DNA of 35,930 bases from Syntrophobacter sp. SbD1. Its GTDB lineage: Bacteria > Desulfobacterota > Syntrophobacteria > Syntrophobacterales > Syntrophobacteraceae. Under the pieces are notes generated by a model that saw only the letters and a program-made list of their open reading frames with translations, had not been told where the DNA came from and ran no database searches. Below are positions 8,927 through 15,661 of the stretch, piece after piece (positions within the stretch are counted from its first letter, which is position 1; every line of letters starts with the position of its first letter). The stretch is taken from assembly GCA_900290365.1 (NCBI GenBank), contig OMOE01000127.1:3139-39068 (forward strand), given 5' to 3'. Both the position numbers and the translations under genes were made by a program.

Positions 8927-10192
8927 TTATTTTATGTCTGCGAGCAGGCTGCCGTTGTAGTCGAAAAGAAGCAGCCTGATCCCGGCGCCCTCCCCCGCAA
9001 GCTGCGCCGACTGTGCGGCGGCCCTTCGGGCAACCGATTCGATAATATCATACGAACCTTTATCTGCAATAAACTCCAGGGCATGCCGCGCGGTGTTGGC
9101 CGAGTTCAACTGCCGGCAGTGATCGGCATCATAGTTCAGGCTGCGAGCTATTGCGGCCAGGAAGTCAAGATTCAACGGCACTGTATGCGCGTGGGTATTG
9201 GGATATCCCTGGGCCATCTTCAGTGCCTTGCCGAAAAAAACGCTGTGAATTATTCGGGAAATACCGGACAGGCGACTCTGTTGCAAGGAGAAAGCAAAAA
9301 AATCAGCAATCTGTATGAATGCCTCGGCAGGAAGTTCCGGAAGGAGTTGCCTGGCGAACCGCTCGCTTTTTCCGCCGGTGCTCAGGACTGCCGTGTGGCA
9401 GCCGTTCGATACTGCAACTGATAAAGCGGCCTGGATGGTCTGCTCGTAGGCTTCGTTGGAAAAAGGTCTGACAATGCCGGTGGTGCCCAGAATGGAGATC
9501 CCGCCGATGATTCCCAGGCGAGGGTTGAGTGTGTGCCTGGAGAGCTCTTCGCCCCTTGGGACCTCGATTTCAACCTTGACCGAGAAATTGTTCGGGTGAC
9601 TGCGGGTCCCCTCAAACTCCGTTGCAGCATAAAGGGGCAGTTGAAGGACCGGCTTGCCGGATTGCAAACTCCCGTTGTCAGTAACGGCGAGATTGGACCA
9701 ATTCAAATCCGGCGATAGGGATTCAAGGCGCCGGATTTCAATGGCAATATTATCGGAAAGCATTTGCCTTGGCACCGGATTTATGGCCGGCTCACCGGTA
9801 GCTGCCGGAAGGCCTGGCTTGGTTACCAGGCCAACCCCTTTGCCGGCGGTCAGCAGGATTGCCGGTTTTGACGCTCCGCTGTGCAAAAGATTGATTGTCG
9901 CCCTGATCTCTGCTCCGTTTGTGATGTCGGGATCGTCTCCGCCATCTTTTATGACCGAGGCGCTTGCGATCCTGCCCTGGATTTTGCTCCATGCGACAGG
10001 GACCGGCAGGTATACGCCGGAGGGCAGCCTGACGGCTATGACTTTGGCCGGGATCCCGGTGACAAGGTGGCGCAGCGCGGCCCTGGCAGCCGCAGCGGCA
10101 GCGGTTCCCGTGCTGAAGCCGGAACGCAGGACGGACGGACGCGACCTGCCTTTCTTATTATTGGATTTGGGATTATCGGGCATCGATATCAT
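8927..10192 (-). CDS. cbiD: cobalt-precorrin-5B (C1)-methyltransferase CbiD
   Basis: 421 aa with LRSGFSTGTAAAAAARAALRHLVTG, SVKVEIEVPRGEELSRHTLNPRLGIIGGISILGTTGIVRPFS. Confidence 0.94.
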   Translation of the reverse strand: MISMPDNPKSNNKKGRSRPSVLRSGFSTGTAAAAAARAALRHLVTGIPAKVIAVRLPSGVYLPVPVAWSKIQGRIASASVIKDGGDDPDITNGAEIRATINLLHSGASKPAILLTAGKGVGLVTKPGLPAATGEPAINPVPRQMLSDNIAIEIRRLESLSPDLNWSNLAVTDNGSLQSGKPVLQLPLYAATEFEGTRSHPNNFSVKVEIEVPRGEELSRHTLNPRLGIIGGISILGTTGIVRPFSNEAYEQTIQAALSVAVSNGCHTAVLSTGGKSERFARQLLPELPAEAFIQIADFFAFSLQQSRLSGISRIIHSVFFGKALKMAQGYPNTHAHTVPLNLDFLAAIARSLNYDADHCRQLNSANTARHALEFIADKGSYDIIESVARRAAAQSAQLAGEGAGIRLLLFDYNGSLLADIK

Positions 10193-10217
10193 CAGGGCTC
10201 AAGCGAAATTTACCGCT

Positions 10218-10943
10218 TTACTCACTGCTCTTATCACTACTTTTGGCGAGTTCCAGCAGTGCGTGGATAATGGCTACTGCAACCGAACTGCCGCCTTTTC
10301 TTCCCAAAACCGCTATTGAGGGCTGTTTTGTGATGTTCAGGAGTGCGTTTTTCGATTCTTCGGCCTGTACGAATCCGACAGGGACCCCTATCACAAGGCC
10401 AGGGCGGATTCCCTCTTCATCTATCAGGCGTATCACCTCCAGGAGCGCTGTCGGCGCGTTTCCAATTGCGATTACAGCCCCATCCAAACCCGAAGCGCAA
10501 TTCCGGAATGCTGCAAGCGTGCGAGTCACTCCCATCTTCTCGGCAAGTTTCTGGTTCTGCCCATTTTCAGCCGGACAAACCACCTCGTTGCTGTGCCACT
10601 CAAGACGCCAGGGAGAAAGCCCGGCCCTGATCATGCGAGTGTCAGTGTAGATGGCGGCGCCCTTCTTGAGTGCTTCTATTCCGCGGGCGACGGCGTCGGA
10701 TGTGAAATGAATCCTCTGAGCATAATCAAAATCGCCGGTCGTATGGATGACTCGGCGAATTACCGGCCACTGATCGTGAGGGAATGAGTGCCGGCCCATC
10801 TCCTCTTCGATTATGCGAAAACTCTCTTGTTCGATCTCGCGGCCCGCTTTGACCAGGCCGGAACGATTCCGTGATCCCTTTGGAGGAAATTGGAGTATCA
10901 ATTTATTTTCACCTGAAGACTGAGAGGAAAGACTTATAAACAT
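10218..10943 (-). CDS. cbiC: precorrin-8X methylmutase
   Basis: 241 aa with RRVIHTTGDFDYAQRIHFTSDAVARGIEALKKGAAIYTDTRMIRAGL and GLVIGVPVGFVQAEESK; operon with cbiD. Confidence 0.93.
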   Translation of the reverse strand: MFISLSSQSSGENKLILQFPPKGSRNRSGLVKAGREIEQESFRIIEEEMGRHSFPHDQWPVIRRVIHTTGDFDYAQRIHFTSDAVARGIEALKKGAAIYTDTRMIRAGLSPWRLEWHSNEVVCPAENGQNQKLAEKMGVTRTLAAFRNCASGLDGAVIAIGNAPTALLEVIRLIDEEGIRPGLVIGVPVGFVQAEESKNALLNITKQPSIAVLGRKGGSSVAVAIIHALLELAKSSDKSSE

Positions 10944-11020
10944 GCGATTTCAAAGATCGCAAAATTTTGCTATACAATATACTAATTTAGCTCTGGAGGT
11001 CAATCCATAGTGTTTCATTT
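10944..11020. promoter_or_regulatory. divergent cbiC/glycosyltransferase promoter region with operator-like palindromes
   Basis: Perfect palindrome GCAAAATTTTGC (10959-10970), overlapping inverted repeat GCGAT-N7-ATCGC (10944-10960), AT-rich TATACAATATAC. Confidence 0.4.
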
Positions 11021-11851
11021 ATGATCAGCGTTATAATACCGGCATACAACCGGGCGAAGCTGCTTGTTGAGGCTGTCCGCTCCGTTCTCGATCAAAAGGG
11101 CGTTCCAGAGGATGTCGAGATCATAGTTGTGGACGACGGCTCAACGGATAATACCGGGGAGGCGCTTGCATCTCTTGGCGGGGAAATAACATATTTAAGG
11201 CAGGAGCATTCCGGGGTAAGCAGGGCTAGAAACCTGGGCATATCGAGTTCCAGGGGTGAGTGGATAGCGTTTCTCGACTCCGATGATCTGTGGCTGCCCG
11301 GAAAACTGCGTGCACAGATGGGCTTTTTTTCCGATCACCCGGAAATGCTTTTGTGTCAGACCGAGGAGATCTGGGTCCGCAGCGGCAGGCGCATAAATCC
11401 CAGAAAATATCACAAAAAACCGAGTGGGCATTGTTTCCCGTTCCTGCTCGAAAGATGCTTCATAAGCCCTTCAGCCGTCGTTATCAACCGCAGGCTCTTC
11501 GATTTGGTCGGATTTTTCGACGAATCCCTTCCAGCCTGCGAAGACTACGATCTTTGGCTGCGGATCGGATGCCGCTTTGCTGTTGGACTGGTCGAAAAGC
11601 CGCTGGTTATAAAACGCGGCGGCCACCCCGACCAGCTCTCGGCAACCGTTGCGAACCTGGACAAATACAGAATGGAAGCTATTGTCAAACTGTTGCGCAC
11701 GGCGCAGCTCAACCCCGAACAAAAGCATGCTGCCGAAGAAATGCTCCAAAAAAAATACCGTATCTATTCCGGCGGATGTCTCAAACATGGAAACATTGCT
11801 GAAGCACACAGGGTCGATGCGCTTGTTGGTGAGTTGTTGCCAATGCGCTGA
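11021..11851 (+). CDS. family 2 glycosyltransferase
   Basis: MISVIIPAYNRAKLLVEAVRSVLDQ...IIVVDDGSTDNTGEAL...WIAFLDSDDLWLPGKL: canonical GT2/GT-A motifs. Confidence 0.92.
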   Translation: MISVIIPAYNRAKLLVEAVRSVLDQKGVPEDVEIIVVDDGSTDNTGEALASLGGEITYLRQEHSGVSRARNLGISSSRGEWIAFLDSDDLWLPGKLRAQMGFFSDHPEMLLCQTEEIWVRSGRRINPRKYHKKPSGHCFPFLLERCFISPSAVVINRRLFDLVGFFDESLPACEDYDLWLRIGCRFAVGLVEKPLVIKRGGHPDQLSATVANLDKYRMEAIVKLLRTAQLNPEQKHAAEEMLQKKYRIYSGGCLKHGNIAEAHRVDALVGELLPMR

Positions 11852-11959
11852 GCGCTTTCGTCCTTTCAATATCCATTGGCTGCTTTTATAATGATTGAGT
11901 ATTGTCGGCAAATGGGTACTGGCAGAACTCGAACCGTAAGATGGGAAAAGGAGGTTTTT

Positions 11960-12235
11960 ATGCTTTTCATGGCGATATTCAGCTATTCTCCCGAAGACCG
12001 AAACTTGGTGATCGAACGTGGAATGGGCTCGGAAAAGTCGGTCGGAGTCACGATCAAGGGCGAGTGGTTTGACCTTTCCGGCCATAGAGTGTTCCGGTTG
12101 TTCGAAGCCGAAGATGATGCGCATCTGGCTTCGTCCATATTTAGTTGGACCGACCTGGGCGTAGCGGAAATCATACCCGTGATGGAAACGGAAAAGGCAT
12201 TGAAGATGCTGAAAAGAGTGGTGAAAAAATCCTGA
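11960..12235 (+). CDS. small DUF3303-like protein
   Basis: MLFMAIFSYSPEDRNLVIERG...KGEWFDLSGHRVFRLFEAEDDAHLASSIFSWTDLGVAEIIPVME; AAAAGGAGG RBS just upstream of ATG 11960. Confidence 0.65.
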   Translation: MLFMAIFSYSPEDRNLVIERGMGSEKSVGVTIKGEWFDLSGHRVFRLFEAEDDAHLASSIFSWTDLGVAEIIPVMETEKALKMLKRVVKKS

Positions 12236-12378
12236 ACGAACTGGTTGCGGGCTGGAATCTGAGACAATTCAAAATCCGCTTGCTTTATATTTTTTAATGT
12301 TGGAAAAAGCCTCATACTTGTTTTTGACGATTGTTGTCGGGTCGTTCGTAAAGCGGTTTTGAAAGTGGAAATCCTGGC

Positions 12379-13023
12379 ATGGTGAATTTCAAGAAGGCTC
12401 GTGAACGCATGGTGCAATCCCAGCTCGCGGCACGCGGCGTTCATGATGAGCGGGTCCTGGAAGCGATGCTGAAGGTACCGAGGCATCTGTTCGTTGATGA
12501 AGCGCTCAGGGACCAGGCTTACAGCGACCATCCGCTGCCCATTGCGGAAAAGCAGACTATTTCCCAGCCCTATATAGTGGCGCTCATGACCGAGAGCCTG
12601 AAGCTCAAGGGCACTGAAAAAGTCCTGGAGATAGGGACGGGTTCCGGCTATCAGTCGGCGATACTTGCCGAATTAGCGGGCCGGGTTTTTTCTATCGAAC
12701 GCTATCCGGAGCTTGGGTATCGCGCTAATTCCATACTCAGGAAGCTGGGATATAAGAATTTCATCATACGTGTAGGAGATGGTTCGCTCGGCTGGCCCGA
12801 CGACGCACCCTTCGATGGTATTATAGTCACGGCGGGCACTCCTCAGATTCCGCAGCCGCTTATAGATCAGCTCTCTATGGGTGGCAGGCTGGTTGTACCG
12901 GTGGGCGACCGGCTTGCTCAGGATCTTTTTCTGATAAGGCGGGAGGCGGAGGGGATTGAGAAAACAAATCTGGGCGCGGTTCGGTTTGTGAACCTGGTGG
13001 GGAAATGGGGATGGAAAGAATAG
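12379..13023 (+). CDS. pcm: protein-L-isoaspartate O-methyltransferase
   Basis: 214 aa; [51 protein letters not shown]...[18 protein letters not shown]. Confidence 0.95.
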   Translation: MVNFKKARERMVQSQLAARGVHDERVLEAMLKVPRHLFVDEALRDQAYSDHPLPIAEKQTISQPYIVALMTESLKLKGTEKVLEIGTGSGYQSAILAELAGRVFSIERYPELGYRANSILRKLGYKNFIIRVGDGSLGWPDDAPFDGIIVTAGTPQIPQPLIDQLSMGGRLVVPVGDRLAQDLFLIRREAEGIEKTNLGAVRFVNLVGKWGWKE

Positions 13024-13487
13024 AAGTCGGCAGTACAATCATTGCAGTGGTAGGAGCCGGGACGAGCCAGCCGGAATTGACGGAGCTGGCGGAGGAGGTC
13101 GGGCGCGAAATTGCACGCAAAGGGGCACTTCTGGTTTGCGGAGGTCTGGGAGGGGTCATGACCGAGGCAGCCCGCGGTGCAAAGGAAATCGGCGGCGTTA
13201 CGCTCGGAATTCTTCCAGGACCCAATACGACCGATGCAAATGAATACATTGATTTTCCGATAGCAACCAACATGGGGCACGCGCGCAACTCCATCATCGT
13301 CCACACTGCCGATGTTCTGATCGCGATAGGGGGCGGATACGGCACTTTGTCCGAAATAGCACTCGCGCTAAAGATCGGAAAAGGAGTGGTGGCGCTTCAG
13401 CCAACATACCACATCCCCGGGGTCATAACGGCCCAGACGCCGCTCGGGGCGGTTGACGAAGCGCTCAGACTTGTCGAACTCGGCTGA
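13005..13487 (+). CDS. TIGR00725/LOG-like family protein (Rossmann-type lysine decarboxylase-like fold)
   Basis: [29 protein letters not shown]...[40 protein letters not shown]; overlaps the end of pcm. Confidence 0.88.
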   Translation: MGMERIEVGSTIIAVVGAGTSQPELTELAEEVGREIARKGALLVCGGLGGVMTEAARGAKEIGGVTLGILPGPNTTDANEYIDFPIATNMGHARNSIIVHTADVLIAIGGGYGTLSEIALALKIGKGVVALQPTYHIPGVITAQTPLGAVDEALRLVELG

Positions 13488-13495
13488 GAACTACT

Positions 13496-14677
13496 TTGAC
13501 CGATACTCCCGAGGTGATTGACTCCATGCCAAAACGCAGCATGAAAAAGGTCCCGCAGGAACCCTGCGCCGTGGACCCCGGCTCATCGGCCCCCGCCGCC
13601 GGGAGCCCTGATGCTCAGAGGCTCCGGCGAGAAAATGAGGCCTTGCGAAAAGAACTCGCAGGGGTGCTTGCCAATGCCCTGGAAAACGAAAAGATATGGA
13701 GGCATTTTGCGGCGATCGAGCGAATCCTTTTCCGGACCCGTGAGTTGGATCGGCTTATCGAGGAATTGCTGCGGGAGATAAAAGACCGGTTCCTGTCGGG
13801 GCTTCTGGTTTTATACCTTTGTCATCCTGAGGCCCTTGAGAGGTTCTTCCAAAGTGAGGCGCGGACGAGCCGTGAAATAGACTCGGGAACCTGGATTTCG
13901 CCTCTTGACGGCGAATCGGCGCATGCTCTTTTCGGCTCGGCCCTAAAGCCGGTGCTCTTTTCAACCGAAACGGACGGCTGCCCCTCAATTTTGACCGGGA
14001 GCGGCGCAACTTTACGTTCTGCGGCTCTGATTCCACTTAAGATAGGGGATATTATCTTCGGCGCTCTGCTGCTTGGCAGTCCTGATCCCGCAAGATACAA
14101 CCCCGAAGACGGGACCGATCTTCTCGAGCAACTTGGGGTAAACATCGCTCTGTCCATGGATAATTGCCTCACCTATGAAAAGGTCCGTGACTTCAGCGTA
14201 AAGGACCAGCTCACAGGTCTTTTCAACTTTTTTCAGATACACACGATCCTTGGGAAGGAATTCAGAAAGGCGCGCAGGTCGGGGAGCGCGCTTTCCGTCC
14301 TGGTGGTCGACTTCAATTTCGTTCATGACTGGGATGAGTTCGAGAGCGGCATGGAAGTGCTGAAGCATGCGGTGCGCCTGCTGGCGGATATCCTTCCCAA
14401 AGAGGGCTGCTTTATGGGCAGGTACGGAAGCGACGAATTCCTGATAGTTCTTCCCGGTGTGCCCGAAGATGAAGCCAGGGAGGTTATACCTCATATTTCC
14501 TCTACGTTAAGAAAATCCCCATACCGGGAGGGCAATACGGCCATTCTCATCACGACGGCCATCGGTGTGGGCGCTTTAAGCGAACGCACAACCGGCGCGC
14601 AGGACCTCGTAGATTCCGCCTGTGCCGAGCTCTGCGATTTGAAGCTGCGCCACGCGCCCGCCGGTGAACAGGTTTAA
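13496..14677 (+). CDS. GAF-like (DUF484-type) plus degenerate GGDEF domain protein
   Basis: DFSVKDQLTGLFNFFQIHTILGKEFRKARRSGSALSVLVVDFNF...GRYGSDEFLIVLPG; GSDEF signature. TTG at 13496 or ATG at 13526 as start. Confidence 0.8.
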   Translation: MTDTPEVIDSMPKRSMKKVPQEPCAVDPGSSAPAAGSPDAQRLRRENEALRKELAGVLANALENEKIWRHFAAIERILFRTRELDRLIEELLREIKDRFLSGLLVLYLCHPEALERFFQSEARTSREIDSGTWISPLDGESAHALFGSALKPVLFSTETDGCPSILTGSGATLRSAALIPLKIGDIIFGALLLGSPDPARYNPEDGTDLLEQLGVNIALSMDNCLTYEKVRDFSVKDQLTGLFNFFQIHTILGKEFRKARRSGSALSVLVVDFNFVHDWDEFESGMEVLKHAVRLLADILPKEGCFMGRYGSDEFLIVLPGVPEDEAREVIPHISSTLRKSPYREGNTAILITTAIGVGALSERTTGAQDLVDSACAELCDLKLRHAPAGEQV

Positions 14678-14755
14678 GGGTTTTGACGAAGTGTGAGGAT
14701 AATTTTTCATTCTCTTGCCTTTATGCCCCGCTCATGATAGTAGAAGAAGTTTTAT

Positions 14756-14829
14756 CGGGGCGTAGCGCAGCCTGGTAGCGCACCTGCCTTGGGAGCAGGG
14801 GGCCGTAGGTTCAAATCCTATCGCCCCGA
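14756..14829 (+). tRNA. tRNA-Pro (anticodon TGG)
   Basis: CGGGGCG acceptor pairs with CGCCCCG; D-arm GCGC/GCGC; anticodon arm CCTGC-CTTGGGA-GCAGG (TGG); T-arm GTAGG-TTCAAAT-CCTAT; no encoded CCA. Confidence 0.96.
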
Positions 14830-14834
14830 TTTGA
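14801..14834 (+). repeat. left att-like repeat (3' end of tRNA-Pro)
   Basis: GGCCGTAGGTTCAAATCCTATCGCCCCGATTTGA, identical to 15613-15646. Confidence 0.85.
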
Positions 14835-14857
14835 TTTTGCGTCTTTCTCGCCTATGT

Positions 14858-15235
14858 TCAAAGGAAGACCTTGTAGCCTGTGCTCAAGGCCTTGGCAAAA
14901 AGTTTTGCATTCTTCTTTCCGATGGGACGCTTGGCGTTCTCCATTTCGGATATGTGGCGTTGCGGTATGCCTGTCATTTCGGAAAGCTGCCGCTGGGTAA
15001 TGCCTTCCTTGTACCTCGCCCCACGCAAACAGGCGCCAGGCAGGTTTTCATCGGTGATCTCCGGGAATGCATGCCGCCAAGGTACGAAATCTTCAGTTTC
15101 ACCTTCAGAAGTATCAACAAAGCCGAGAGCTTTTGCAAAATCGGCAAGCTTGCGTATCTTGTCGGACGGACCCTTGAATTTTATTTCCCGCATATTTTCA
15201 ATATGGCGCCTTTCGTGAGTGCCGACATATATCAC
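14858..15235 (-). CDS. Xre-family antitoxin-like protein, fused in frame to the toxin C-terminal remnant (IYVGTHERRHIEN)
   Basis: 125 aa ORF; ARYKEGITQRQLSEMTGIPQRHISEMENAKRPIGKKNAKLFAKALSTGYKVFL is an HTH_3 domain; the natural antitoxin start may be ATG 15193 (MREIKFKGPSDK). Confidence 0.75.
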   Translation of the reverse strand: MIYVGTHERRHIENMREIKFKGPSDKIRKLADFAKALGFVDTSEGETEDFVPWRHAFPEITDENLPGACLRGARYKEGITQRQLSEMTGIPQRHISEMENAKRPIGKKNAKLFAKALSTGYKVFL

Positions 15236-15236
15236 C

Positions 15237-15466
15237 TCTACAAAACGAATTTCACCGGCCGCTTCTTCCCAAACAGCAACGTAGGTAGGCTTTCCTCGTC
15301 TTTAGTGGCAGTGGTGCCGAGCGATTCCAAGTTTACCGTAATTTGGCCAGTTCCCCCTCACGGGGCCGTAAAGCTCAATCTCTCGTTCTAAAACGGCATA
15401 GGCATCCCTCACTTTTTGAGGGAATGTCCGAAGCTTTTTGTTGTACTGTACGTATTGCAGGAACAT
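15237..15466 (-). pseudogene. RelE/HigB-like toxin interrupted by an in-frame TAA (15304-15302)
   Basis: Reverse-strand frame from ATG 15466: MFLQYVQYNKKLRTFPQKVRDAYAVLEREIELYGPVRGNWPNYGKLGIARHHCH*RRGKPTYVAVWEEAAGEIRFVEVIYVGTHE; matches the RelE-type pattern RGNWPNY.KLG..HHCHLKKG.PTYVA.WE, with the stop replacing the residue after HCH. Confidence 0.65.
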
Positions 15467-15482
15467 ACTTGAGGATTAGCGA

Positions 15483-15505
15483 GGTTCTGCGCCTGGGTCA
15501 GAACC
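15483..15505. promoter_or_regulatory. inverted repeat GGTTCTG-N9-CAGAACC upstream of the toxin
   Basis: Perfect 7-bp arms about 17 bp upstream of the toxin ATG; the usual position for a TA autoregulatory operator. Confidence 0.4.
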
Positions 15506-15612
15506 GCGAAAACTGGACAAAACGACGAACGATTGGGGGTCATGATTCCCTTTTTGGTGCAACTTCGGTGCAGGTTCAAAACGGCCCTTACCCCGTATAG
15601 GTTTGCGGGCGA

Positions 15613-15646
15613 GGCCGTAGGTTCAAATCCTATCGCCCCGATTTGA
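15613..15646 (+). repeat. right att-like repeat (duplicated tRNA-Pro 3' end)
   Basis: Exact 34-bp copy of 14801-14834; sequence to its left does not continue the tRNA, so it is not a second tRNA gene. Confidence 0.85.
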
Positions 15647-15661
15647 GTTTGAGTATCACGT

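Larger units (their letters stand above)
14801..15646. mobile_element. mini-island/integration remnant bounded by 34-bp tRNA-Pro 3'-end direct repeats
   Basis: Exact 34-bp duplication of tRNA 3' half 812 bp apart; about 778 bp of interior holds a toxin-antitoxin-like frame; no integrase visible. Confidence 0.7.

Noticed and set aside
10944-11020. Cobalamin riboswitch upstream of cbiC
   Set aside because: The gap is only 77 bp and lacks a B12-box-like sequence; far too short for the aptamer.
15556-15600. Possible third degenerate att copy (GTGCAGGTTCAAAACGGCCCTTACCCCGTA)
   Set aside because: Only GGTTCAAA plus scattered matches are shared with the 34-bp repeat; not distinguishable from chance.
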